Positions 44,370-54,985 of a DNA stretch of 64,000 nucleotides are shown piece by piece. The position numbers and the translations under genes are program-made. Positions within the stretch are counted from its first letter, which is position 1. The number at the start of each line of letters is the position of its first letter. The DNA comes from JAUWKC01 sp035527845 (GTDB lineage Bacteria; Planctomycetota; Phycisphaerae; Sedimentisphaerales; Anaerobacaceae): NCBI GenBank assembly GCA_035527845.1, contig DATKZT010000090.1, positions 1-64,000 of the forward strand. Reading direction: 5' to 3'. A model generated the notes under the pieces. That model did not search any database. It saw only the letters and a list, made by a program, of their open reading frames with translations, and was not told the DNA's origin.

Positions 44370-45095
44370 TTATCCGCCGGCAAAGATTGCCGAGCCAATG
44401 CGAAGGATGGTAGCGCCCTCTTCGATGGCAACCTCGTAGTCGGCGCTCATACCCATACTTAGCTCGGTGAATTCGGGCCCGACTATTTTTTCGCCGCGCA
44501 TCTCGATGAACAGCTCTCTTGCGCGGACAAAACAGGACCTGACGCTGTCCTTATTGTGGGTCAACGGCGCCATCGTCATCAAGCCCGCGAGTTTCAGGTT
44601 CACAAGAGTGCGCATCTGCTCGGCGAGATGTGTGGCGGCGCCTACAGGGACGCCGTACTTTTGTGGTTCGTTTGAAGTATTGACCTGAAGCAGCACACGC
44701 GGCACCATGCCGAGTTTTGCGGCGGAAGAATCTATTTCCTCCGCCAGCCGAAGCGTATCAACCGAGTGTATCAACGAAACGATGGGCAGGACCTGTCGGA
44801 CTTTGTTTCGCTGGAGATGCCCGATCATGTGCCAATTGATTTCTTCCGGCACACACGAACCCCGATCTTTCTTTTCCACAAATTCGGCCACCTGCGCCGC
44901 CACTCTCTTCAACTGCTGAACGCGGTTCTCTCCCAGTTCATTGAAGCCCAGCTTAATCAGTTCAAGCACGCTTTCGAGGTCCGCTGATTTCGTGACGACC
45001 ACCAGTTTTATCTGACCGGGATCTCTCCCAACACGCGCACACGCGGAATTGATGTTGTCTTTCAAGCGTTTTATTCTTTCAGCAATCCTTGCCAT
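44370..45095 (-). CDS. yggS: YggS/PROSC-family pyridoxal-phosphate homeostasis protein
   Basis: 241 residues from ATG 45095 (MARIAERIKRLK). A PLP-binding, fold-type III barrel without known catalytic activity that keeps free PLP and amino-acid pools balanced. The PLP Lys is K36 in LVVVTKSAD. Also present are NELGENRVQQL, WHMIGHLQRNK, the LLQVNTSNEPQKYG segment and ELSMGMSADYEVAI with EGATILRIGSAIFAG. Confidence 0.94.
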   Translation of the reverse strand: MARIAERIKRLKDNINSACARVGRDPGQIKLVVVTKSADLESVLELIKLGFNELGENRVQQLKRVAAQVAEFVEKKDRGSCVPEEINWHMIGHLQRNKVRQVLPIVSLIHSVDTLRLAEEIDSSAAKLGMVPRVLLQVNTSNEPQKYGVPVGAATHLAEQMRTLVNLKLAGLMTMAPLTHNKDSVRSCFVRARELFIEMRGEKIVGPEFTELSMGMSADYEVAIEEGATILRIGSAIFAGG

Positions 45096-45189
45096 AACAA
45101 AGACGTCCACGCACCTGAAACCACAGCCCCAAAACCGAAACCCTTCTCAGGATAACACGCGAACAACAGCTTTGCCAACGCAAAAAAGG

Positions 45190-46284
45190 TCACGGCAGGA
45201 ACTTTGACGGATTCCTGAGCTTGGCCGGCAGATATTCATTGACCACAAAATCCAGGCCGTGCTTTGCAAAGGCCTGCTGCTCGACGCGCACGCCCATCTG
45301 CAACATCTGATTGATAGCCTTTTGCCAGGGCTTGTGATGCCTGACGAATGGGTCGTTCCGCAGGGCATCCTTCGCCCTTTTCACATCCACTTCCTTGAGC
45401 GGGTGCGTGGGCAGCTTGTAGGTTACAATATCTTCAGGCGTCACGCCGAGAAACCTCACTGAGGGAACGCAGAAAAACTGGTTCATGTGAGCGGCGTTGC
45501 CGGAGCCAACCTTGAGGGTTCTGTAGATATTGAAATAGCCGTAAGGGTCCCCATCCACAAAAGCGTAAACAGGAACTTTCAAGTGGTCGGTCAATCTTCT
45601 TATGAACCGGCGACAGGCCCGAGTGGGAACGCCGCCCATGCTGATAAGGATGCATTTTGTCCTGTCCCAGTAATCGCAGTGGAGCAGCCTCTGGAACGTG
45701 CCCGCGGTTTCGATGGCCAGGACGAATCTGGCTTGGCTTTGGAACCGGAGGTCCTCGACCTGTGTGGGAATGGAATAGGCCCCTGAGCCGAACTTTGTGC
45801 AATCGATCTTGATTTCTTTCCCTTTGGCGTCCTTGTCGATAACGATTAGTCTGCCCGCAACGTCGCCGCCTTTTTCTTCCGGAGTAAATCTCAGCTGCTC
45901 GCGGTTCACACAGAACATGGCTTCAATGTCGTCCATAATCGTGTCGGACTCCGCCTGCTCGGAAAAGCCCGCCTTGCCCCAGTTCTTCGAGATGTAGTAG
46001 GCCTCTCGCTTGGTGGCCATATTGTCGGCATCGATAAGCTCCTTGGCGAGCGACATCATCTTGAGGGTCTGTGCGAAGGTCTTCACCGTACTGACGGTTA
46101 GGGTTCGCTGCTTGTTCTTGCCGAGCATTTCGAAGTACCCCGTCTTGACCTGATACTTGACGTTGCTCAGAGCACGCACCGGTGCGACCATGGTAGGACT
46201 CTTGCTCTTGAGAATCTTGGCATGGACGTCTTTTGCGGTTTCGGCAATCTTGTCAGCCACAGGCTGAGTCTTTTGTCTTGACAT
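45190..46284 (-). CDS. DNA topoisomerase VI subunit A (Spo11-like)
   Basis: 364 residues. Topoisomerase VI cuts double-stranded DNA through a Tyr on subunit A while subunit B supplies ATP binding. Here the candidate catalytic Tyr is Y96 or Y97 in KREAYYISKNWG, in the winged-helix part. The Toprim part has the conserved Glu in FVLAIETAGTFQRLL and the metal-binding VYAFVDGDPYGYFNIYRTL, followed by IVTYKLPTHPLKEVDVKRA. It is full length. No subunit B gene is adjacent in the 18 kb upstream or anywhere downstream in this window, unlike the usual B-A pairs. Confidence 0.9.
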   Translation of the reverse strand: MSRQKTQPVADKIAETAKDVHAKILKSKSPTMVAPVRALSNVKYQVKTGYFEMLGKNKQRTLTVSTVKTFAQTLKMMSLAKELIDADNMATKREAYYISKNWGKAGFSEQAESDTIMDDIEAMFCVNREQLRFTPEEKGGDVAGRLIVIDKDAKGKEIKIDCTKFGSGAYSIPTQVEDLRFQSQARFVLAIETAGTFQRLLHCDYWDRTKCILISMGGVPTRACRRFIRRLTDHLKVPVYAFVDGDPYGYFNIYRTLKVGSGNAAHMNQFFCVPSVRFLGVTPEDIVTYKLPTHPLKEVDVKRAKDALRNDPFVRHHKPWQKAINQMLQMGVRVEQQAFAKHGLDFVVNEYLPAKLRNPSKFLP

Positions 46285-46430
46285 TAGAAATCTCCAGAAA
46301 ACGGCCTATAGAATCACGGGCGCCAATTTACGCGAAAAAGCTCACATATTCAAGCTGTTTTTGGTTGCTATGGATTTGCCGGACAGCAGGCAAGCGGCAA
46401 AAAAAAAGCAAAAAAGCAATAATTTTTGAC

Positions 46431-46459
46431 TTGCATTTCGAGGCGGGAGGCTGTATAAT
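46431..46459 (+). promoter_or_regulatory. Sigma-70 promoter of the candidate small RNA
   Basis: TTGCAT (46431-46436), a 17-bp spacer, then a consensus TATAAT (46454-46459). Transcription is expected to start near 46466. The downstream sequence does not code for protein but ends in a terminator. Confidence 0.75.
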
Positions 46460-46463
46460 AATC

Positions 46464-46667
46464 CTGTGAAACCAGCAAAAAATGGGGAGATGGGTTCCCC
46501 GGTAGTTCTGTTTTTGCTTTGACAGACCTTTTTGGAAGAGGTAGGTGTTTGGCGTACCTTTGGTAATTTAGCGAAAATGGTGTTGCCCAAGGCAGCTTAC
46601 GAACCTCGGCGAGGCAGCGTGGCACACCGGTTTCCCCCCCAGCCGGTCCCACCACCTCGCCTTTTTT
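46464..46667 (+). ncRNA. Candidate free-standing structured RNA, about 200 nt
   Basis: Between the promoter at 46431-46459 and a terminator is a stretch with no convincing plus-strand reading frame, rich in possible helices. The 5' domain nests CTGT/ACAG (46464-46467 with 46522-46525), AGCAAAAA/TTTTTGCT (46474-46481 with 46511-46518) and GGGGA/TCCCC (46484-46488 with 46496-46500). The middle has short hairpins such as GTTGCC/GGCAGC (46582-46596). The 3' end is a rod, GGCGAGG/CCTCGCC (46608-46614 with 46655-46661), enclosing GTGG/CCAC and ACCGG/CCGGT, then TTTTTT. I do not recognise SRP RNA, 6S RNA, tmRNA, RNase P or a riboswitch. The next genes are on the other strand, so it is not a leader. 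Confidence 0.65.
46608..46667 (+). terminator. Long rod terminator of the candidate small RNA
   Basis: GGCGAGG (46608-46614) pairs with CCTCGCC (46655-46661); inside it are GTGG/CCAC and ACCGG/CCGGT with a C-rich 12-nt loop (46631-46642). Six T follow at 46662-46667. Confidence 0.8.
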
Positions 46668-46782
46668 GTGCGCCCCTTCAACTATGTCAAACCTCTTCAT
46701 CTGCAAAAGAAACCCCGAAGAGATTGAGAGAATTGGCCCGGACCTCAAAGCATTCCGGCAATGATCCTGGCCTCCGACGCGC

Positions 46783-47973
46783 CTACTCAGGCGATTCTTC
46801 GACGGGATGAAACCGCCTTATGAACACCGCAAGCAGCAGCGCCGACAAAGAAGCGGCCACGCCGCCGTAAATAAATGTCGCATGTGGCCCGACTTTCTGC
46901 CATAAAAGCCCTGCCGCCAGCCCCGAAGCCAAAGCCGATATGCCTATCGTTGTGTGGAAGGTCCCTAACGCGGTGGCCTTCAGGGATGGGGCAGACAAGT
47001 CAGAAACAAAGGCCCGCTGGCTGCCGTCAATCGCCGCGTACGCAACGCCATAAAGGGCAAACAGCACCACCAACGCCGCAAGCGAGCTGAACACCGCAAA
47101 CCCGAAGCAGGTCAGCGCAAACAATCCATAGCCGAGAATAAGGACCCCCTGCCTTCCGATTCTGTCAGAAAGGGCGCCGAGAGGAATGGCAAAGAAAGCG
47201 TAGAAGATATTGAAAAGAACGTACAAAAGGATCGGTATCGCGACAGACGCCTCACCGGCAAACACCTGTTGGGCCCGCATTATAAAAAACATGTAGCTGA
47301 AATTCCCCAGAGCAAACACCGCCGAAATCACGATGAACAAACGCAGCGGTTTAGGCAGACTTGCCAATCCTATCTTGAGCGTAATATTCTGCCGCTGCGC
47401 CCCCGTGTCCTTCACAAATCGCACGATTATGAGCGAAGCAAAACCAATTATCGCCGCTATCAATATTATGTGCCGATATTCTAAATTCAGCAGCCAGAGC
47501 AGCAAAAATGCGATAATCGAGCCCAGAATGGCCCCCGAGGAGTCAAGTGCACGGTGGATGCCGAAGCCCTTGCCCCGCTCACCCGGCATCGACTCGGCAA
47601 TAATGGCATCCCGCGGCGCCGTCCTCAATCCCTTTCCGACCCTCTCCAGAGACGCCGAGACCACTGCCGCAGGATATGCCCGCGAAATCGACAGCGTCAG
47701 TTTGAAAATGGCCGAGGTAAGATACCCCGACCAGACGAAGACCTTTCTCCTGCCCGTTCTGTCCGACCAGTAACCGCAGAGAACCTGCAATATGCTCGAA
47801 ACTGAGTCTCGCAGACCGCCAAGAAGACCGACGACCAGCCCGGTTCCGCCCAGAGACGTGATAAACATCGGCAAAATGGGCATTATCATTTCGCTGCTCA
47901 AATCATTCAGGAAGCTGACAATGCCCAGGAAGATTACGTTTGCACTGATTCCGCGAAAACGCTCCTTCTTCAT
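46783..47973 (-). CDS. MFS transporter
   Basis: About 396 residues from ATG 47973 (MKKERFRGIS); an ATG five codons earlier is possible. It contains 11-12 hydrophobic helices with the family loop GYWSDRTGRRKVFVW between helices 2 and 3 and GALSDRIGRQGVLI in the second half. SFLNDLSSEMIMPILPMF is the N-terminal signature of a subfamily often called MFS drug/metabolite exporters, but the substrate cannot be told. Conserved DR and ERVGKGLRTAPRDAI support a functional carrier. Confidence 0.9.
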   Translation of the reverse strand: MKKERFRGISANVIFLGIVSFLNDLSSEMIMPILPMFITSLGGTGLVVGLLGGLRDSVSSILQVLCGYWSDRTGRRKVFVWSGYLTSAIFKLTLSISRAYPAAVVSASLERVGKGLRTAPRDAIIAESMPGERGKGFGIHRALDSSGAILGSIIAFLLLWLLNLEYRHIILIAAIIGFASLIIVRFVKDTGAQRQNITLKIGLASLPKPLRLFIVISAVFALGNFSYMFFIMRAQQVFAGEASVAIPILLYVLFNIFYAFFAIPLGALSDRIGRQGVLILGYGLFALTCFGFAVFSSLAALVVLFALYGVAYAAIDGSQRAFVSDLSAPSLKATALGTFHTTIGISALASGLAAGLLWQKVGPHATFIYGGVAASLSALLLAVFIRRFHPVEESPE

Positions 47974-48010
47974 ATTATGGCTCCGCAAACCAAATGGTCC
48001 ACCCCTTATG

Positions 48011-48421
48011 TCACTCGCCGCGGACCTGGACCACCACTTTTCTGCTGCGGGGCCCGTCGAACTCGCAAAAGAAAATGCCCTGCCACGTGCCGACCTGCAA
48101 CGATTTGTCTTTTATGGGTATCTGTCTGCTCGAGCCGACTATTGCACTTTTGGCGTGGGCGTCGGAATTGCCTTCCGAATGGCGATACCCGGCCCGATAA
48201 TCCGGTATCAGCTCCTGGAGAGTCAGAAGAATATCGTGCGGTACGGAGGGGTCCGCGTTTTCGTTTATGGTGATAGCCGCCGTGGTGTGAGGACAATAAA
48301 CCAGCACATCGCCGTCGCTAATCCCCGACTGCCTGACTATCGAGCCGACCTGGCTGGTTATGTCAATCATCTCATTGCGTTTCTTCGTGCTTAACCGAAA
48401 GTGTTCCTGGACGATCGTCAT
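48011..48421 (-). CDS. yjbQ: YjbQ family (UPF0047) protein
   Basis: 136 residues, the typical length. Conserved VYCPHTTAAITINENADPS, RHSEGNSDAHAKSAIVGSS and GTWQGIFFCEFDGPRSRKV mark the family, which has secondary thiamine-phosphate synthase activity in some members. It lies 12 nt after argS and 37 nt before the MFS gene, so it is part of a minus-strand run. Confidence 0.95.
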   Translation of the reverse strand: MTIVQEHFRLSTKKRNEMIDITSQVGSIVRQSGISDGDVLVYCPHTTAAITINENADPSVPHDILLTLQELIPDYRAGYRHSEGNSDAHAKSAIVGSSRQIPIKDKSLQVGTWQGIFFCEFDGPRSRKVVVQVRGE

Positions 48422-48433
48422 TTGCCTAATCCT

Positions 48434-50449
48434 CTACATTTGCTCGACAACTTCGATGCCGAGAAGGTCGCTCAAGCCGTGCCGGATGGTCTTTGCGGTC
48501 AGGTCGCAAAGAAGCAGCCGCGTCGGCCTCTTGTCCGGCGCGGCCCCCAGCACCGGACAATTAGTATAAAAAACGCTGAACTTCTGCGCCAGCTCATACA
48601 GGTACGCCGTCAGATAATTCGGGCGGTAGTCGGCGACGGCCGCTTCGATGGCTTCGGCGTAGCGAATCAGGTACTTGGCCAACTCAAGCTCAGCCGGCTC
48701 GCCAAGATTCAGGTCCTTCACGCCCGCAAGCTCGGTCTTAATGTCCAACTTCCGGCTCTTGCCCATTCGCTCGATTGATCTTATTCGGGCGTACGCATAC
48801 TGCATATACGGCGCGGTGTTGCCGTCCATCGCTAACATCTTATCGAAGCTGAAGACATAATCGCTGGTCCGATTGTTGGAGAAGTCGGCGTATTTGACCG
48901 CGCCGATGCCCACGGCCTTGGCGATTTGGTCCTTCTTGTCTGGAGAGAGGTCGGGATTCTTTTCTTCAACTATGGCTATGGCCCGCTCAACCGCCTCGTC
49001 GAGCAGGTCTTTGAGTTTGACATTTTCCCCCGAGCGCGTCTTCAGGGGCTTGCCGTTTTCGCCGAGCACGCTGCCGAACATCACATGCACAAGGTCAACA
49101 TCGTCGCCGACCCACTTTGCCATCCTCGCAACCGCAAAAAGCATCTCGAAATGCAGCTTCTGCCGGGCATCTGTCACATAGATTATCTTCTGCGCCTTCA
49201 GCTCATTTATTCGATATCGGATGGCTGCCAAATCCGTCGTGGCATAAAGATACGCCCCATCAGACTTCTGGATAATGAACGGCAGCCCCTTACCTTCCTT
49301 ATTCTTGAATCCTTCCGGAAAAACGCAAACCGCACCATCGGACTCAACAGCAAGATTATTGGCCTTCAAATCGTCAACGACTTTCGGCAAATCGTCCTTG
49401 TACTCACTTTCACCACGAACATCCGCTGTGCCCAGCTTCACACGAAGTCTCGAATAAATCTCGTCGCAATGCTGCAATGTGAGATCTGTAACAACCTTCC
49501 AGGCTTCACGCTCCTGTAAATTCCTGTTCCCGCCTTCCTGCAACATAGCAGTCACGTGCCTTGAGAGCGATTCGTAAGGCTTAGCTTGTTCTTTACCTTC
49601 GACAACTATTGGGATAGCGAGACCCATTCCTTCTGTGGAGTCTTCCAGCACATTTACATATTGGTAGACCAGCAGCGACGCTTCCCACATCTCGCTCGCA
49701 TTACGTTTCCTGAGGTCACCGAGGAAGGGCTTGAAGAATTTTTCACCGTCGCCCAGCATGTTCCTGGAATCTTCACGCCAATCTCTTTCGTGGCGATCGC
49801 GTATTTCTCGGCAAAGGTCTTGCAACACCTTCTTGTCTTGGGCACGCATCTTCAGTTCTTTAGATTCGCTCAAATAGTATGCCTCTCCTCCATGCTTCTC
49901 CGCCATGCACACATGCCACAAGCCAAGGATGACCCTTCCGAATTGCGTTCCCCAGTCGCCGATATGGTTTTGTCGGATGACTTTGTGGCCTTCGAATTCG
50001 AGCAGCCGGCAGATACAATCGCCGATGATGGTGCTGCGGAGATGCCCGACGTGCATCTGCTTGGCAATGTTCGGACCGCTAAAATCCACCACAATCGTCT
50101 TCGGCCGGGCGACTTTTTCAATGCCGAGCCGATCCTGCTCATCGGCATTGATTTCAAGCAGTCTGTCGGCAATGAAGGCTGCCTTCAATCGTAAGTTTAT
50201 GAATCCGGGCCCCGCAACCTCCGGCCTCTCGCAGATGTCGTCAATCGCCAGACTTTCCACCACCTGCTCGGCCAGCTTTCGAGGATTGGCCTTTATCTTT
50301 TTGGCCAGCGCCATAACGCCGTTCGCCTGATAATCGCCGAACTTCGGGTCGGTGGCAGGCGTCACTATGGCCGCGCAGCCCTCCTGCCCGGTAGCGCTTG
50401 CCATCACGGCCGTGATTCTCTGCTCAAGTATGTCAACTACAGGTCTCAT
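48434..50449 (-). CDS. argS: Arginyl-tRNA synthetase
   Basis: 671 residues. Charges tRNA-Arg. The N-terminal additional domain ends with GDYQANGVMALAKKIK and GPGFINLRL. The class I HIGH motif is VGHLRSTIIGD (MHVGH) following FSGPNIAKQ. As in most ArgS, a canonical KMSKS is not present; the matching region is GKPLKTRSGENVKL. The anticodon-binding C-terminus ends GLSDLLGIEVVEQM. Confidence 0.96.
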   Translation of the reverse strand: MRPVVDILEQRITAVMASATGQEGCAAIVTPATDPKFGDYQANGVMALAKKIKANPRKLAEQVVESLAIDDICERPEVAGPGFINLRLKAAFIADRLLEINADEQDRLGIEKVARPKTIVVDFSGPNIAKQMHVGHLRSTIIGDCICRLLEFEGHKVIRQNHIGDWGTQFGRVILGLWHVCMAEKHGGEAYYLSESKELKMRAQDKKVLQDLCREIRDRHERDWREDSRNMLGDGEKFFKPFLGDLRKRNASEMWEASLLVYQYVNVLEDSTEGMGLAIPIVVEGKEQAKPYESLSRHVTAMLQEGGNRNLQEREAWKVVTDLTLQHCDEIYSRLRVKLGTADVRGESEYKDDLPKVVDDLKANNLAVESDGAVCVFPEGFKNKEGKGLPFIIQKSDGAYLYATTDLAAIRYRINELKAQKIIYVTDARQKLHFEMLFAVARMAKWVGDDVDLVHVMFGSVLGENGKPLKTRSGENVKLKDLLDEAVERAIAIVEEKNPDLSPDKKDQIAKAVGIGAVKYADFSNNRTSDYVFSFDKMLAMDGNTAPYMQYAYARIRSIERMGKSRKLDIKTELAGVKDLNLGEPAELELAKYLIRYAEAIEAAVADYRPNYLTAYLYELAQKFSVFYTNCPVLGAAPDKRPTRLLLCDLTAKTIRHGLSDLLGIEVVEQM

Positions 50450-50572
50450 TTCAAGCAGGCCACAGACATCTCAATTTCTTCATCATCAGCCAACATATAA
50501 TTCGTTCCCCCAAATCGTCAACGATACGCGTTCGCAAGCTCTCTCTGCGGCTGCTTTTTCAATAATCAATAA

Positions 50573-50959
50573 TCACTTACCTATAGTCAATCTCTTAGCA
50601 TCGCCCCAGAGCAATTCGAGATCGTAGTACTCCCGGTACTCGCGGTCGAAGATATGTATTACGACGTCGATGAAGTCCAGCAGTATCCATCGGCCCTGCT
50701 CATAGCCGGCCCGCCCGAAACGCTGCAAGCCATGCTCTCGGGCCTCTTTGGAGATTTCGTCGGCAACCGTTCGCATCTGCCTGCCGCTTGTACCGGTGGC
50801 GATTACGAAATAATCCGTCGCGGGCGACATCCCCCGCAGGTCGAGCACCACGATATCGCTGCAATGCCTCCCATCCGCCAGTCGGGCGGCGGCCAACGCA
50901 AATGTCCTTGCTTCAGTATCAGCCTCTTTTGCCAAACCAGACCCTCTATTCTGTGCCAA
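50573..50959 (-). CDS. rsfS: Ribosomal silencing factor RsfS
   Basis: 128 residues. RsfS binds ribosomal protein L14 to prevent subunit joining when growth slows. The core KxxDIVVLDLRGMSPATDYF, VIATGTSGRQMRTVADEI, GYEQGRWILLDFIDVVIHIF and EYREYYDLELLWGDA are all present. A GTG or TTG start within the first 10 codons is possible. Confidence 0.95.
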   Translation of the reverse strand: MAQNRGSGLAKEADTEARTFALAAARLADGRHCSDIVVLDLRGMSPATDYFVIATGTSGRQMRTVADEISKEAREHGLQRFGRAGYEQGRWILLDFIDVVIHIFDREYREYYDLELLWGDAKRLTIGK

Positions 50960-51031
50960 CTAAAAAGGGCGGTCTATTCGACCACCCTGATAGACTAACC
51001 AATGCAGACGTGCACGTCAACCCGCATGCAT

Positions 51032-51154
51032 TCAATAACAGGGACGCGAGGCACAAAACAAGTAACCGAAAATGATGATGGTCGCAAGGACAAGTAGTAT
51101 CTTAAACCACAGGAATGCTCGCTCGCTGTGCAGGTAGTCGTGCGTTTCGACCAT
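51032..51154 (-). CDS. Possible 40-residue membrane protein
   Basis: ATG 51154 preceded by GAGGTG 4 nt upstream; product MVETHDYLHSERAFLWFKIL then a hydrophobic helix (LLVLATIIIFGYLF) and CASRPCY. One transmembrane segment with a charged N-terminus gives a plausible small membrane protein 92 nt after hppA. No family is known to me and the evidence is only the ribosome-binding site and the topology. Confidence 0.4.
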   Translation of the reverse strand: MVETHDYLHSERAFLWFKILLVLATIIIFGYLFCASRPCY

Positions 51155-51245
51155 TTTGCACCTCATTTGCTCTCGTCTTGGCAGAACAAACCGATTACTG
51201 CACAGCTTACAAAAGCACTGGCAAGATGTCAAGGCTGGCTGCCAG

Positions 51246-53678
<2,433 letters not shown>

Positions 53679-53967
53679 TTTTCGCAACTCCTTCATCAAT
53701 AGGACTAAAACGCAATAAAACAACCTACAGGACCGCACAGTTTAGCCGAATCAGTCCTGTTTTCAAACATTTTTTCAGACAAAGCAGAATAGCGCAAACT
53801 TCCGGCACTTTAATGCCTTCGGTCAGATGAGTCGGTATGGTCGGATGATAAAATGAACCCGACGCTCTCAACGAGGTAGCACCCGCCGGTCTTGACATCC
53901 CTCACAGCCGAAACTACGATTGGGTCCGGAAAGAAACAGACAACCAACGATACGTGACCAGGCGGCA

Positions 53968-54834
53968 ATGAACGGACCAACAGCACTATTCAATTTGGCG
54001 GTTATAGCTGCGACCGTGTACTCCTCCTACCGGGGATTTAACAGTCCCGCCTATCTGGATCGCTACATTTTCAGTCCCGAGCACATCCTCCGCCACAAAC
54101 AATATTACAGGCTCGTCTCAAGCGGTTTTCTGCACGCCGACTGGATGCACCTGTTGTTCAATATGTACAGCCTCTATTCCTTCGGCAGCATCATTGAGCT
54201 TGTATTCGGGGCCCCGACGTTTCTGGCCATATACTTCGCGAGCATCCTCGGCGGCAGCGGCCTGTCGCTCTACCTTCACCGTAAGCACGACTACCGCGCG
54301 CTGGGGGCCTCCGGCGGCGTGTGCGGAATAATCTTCGCCTGCATCTTCCTCGTACCAGGCTCATCCGTACAGATTTTCCTTCTGCCCATCAACATCCCGG
54401 CCTATATCTATGCCATCCTCTTTATGGGCATCTCCTACTTCGGCATAAGGCACAAAATAGGCAACATCGGGCACGATGCACATTTGGGCGGGGCAATCAT
54501 CGGACTGCTCATTGCCACTGTCCTGCACCCGTGGATTATCCGGCTGAACCCCCTCCTTTACGCAGTCGTCATGTCCCTGGCCGTCGTGCTTTTTATCCTG
54601 CTTTATGTGCACTCCCTCGACTTGCACGAAAAGCGAGCCTTCGGACTCACACGGCTTCAAGAAAAAATCTCCGAGATGCGGGACAAAAGAGAACAACAAA
54701 ACCAGCAGCAGGACGATGCAACCGTCGAGCGTCTCCTCCAGAAAATCTCCGACTCGGGTATGAACTCTCTGACAAGACGCGAGCGCAAAAAGCTCCGAGA
54801 GATATCCGGACGCCGAAAATCAGGCAATTCTTAG
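53968..54834 (+). CDS. Rhomboid-family intramembrane serine protease with C-terminal coiled coil
   Basis: 288 residues from ATG 53968. Six hydrophobic segments with the rhomboid hallmarks: HLLFNMYSLYSFG in the first part, catalytic Ser115 in ALGASGGVCGI, and catalytic His172 in NIGHDAHLGGAIIG. The C-terminal tail (about 215-288) is long and charged (EKISEMRDKREQQNQQQDDA), predicted as a cytoplasmic coiled coil. It cuts membrane proteins; substrates are unknown. It is one of few plus-strand genes in the right half of the window. Confidence 0.93.
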   Translation: MNGPTALFNLAVIAATVYSSYRGFNSPAYLDRYIFSPEHILRHKQYYRLVSSGFLHADWMHLLFNMYSLYSFGSIIELVFGAPTFLAIYFASILGGSGLSLYLHRKHDYRALGASGGVCGIIFACIFLVPGSSVQIFLLPINIPAYIYAILFMGISYFGIRHKIGNIGHDAHLGGAIIGLLIATVLHPWIIRLNPLLYAVVMSLAVVLFILLYVHSLDLHEKRAFGLTRLQEKISEMRDKREQQNQQQDDATVERLLQKISDSGMNSLTRRERKKLREISGRRKSGNS

Positions 54835-54922
54835 CCTTGCCCTCCGCCGCGCAAGTCACCGCCAAAAGGGTGGCAGCCTCAAGCGAAGCTTGGGGATGGT
54901 TCCCCTCGCAGAACTCACTTAG

Positions 54923-54962
54923 CCCGCCGACTCGCTTGTCCGCCGAAGGCGGATTCGGCGGG
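54923..54962. repeat. Inverted-repeat element between rhomboid and argJ
   Basis: CCCGCCGA (54923-54930) pairs with TCGGCGGG (54955-54962), and inside it CCGCC/GGCGG pairs across GAA. It is a short GC-rich palindrome without a T-tract, between converging genes, and looks more like a dispersed repeat than a terminator. Confidence 0.5.
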
Positions 54963-54985
54963 TTTACCCGCTATTCGGATAAGCT

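Noticed and set aside
46464..46667. SRP RNA, 6S RNA or tmRNA as identity of the structured RNA
   Set aside because: No SRP GGAAG/AGCAGCC core, no 5'-3' closing stem as in 6S, and no tRNA-like end. Left as unassigned.
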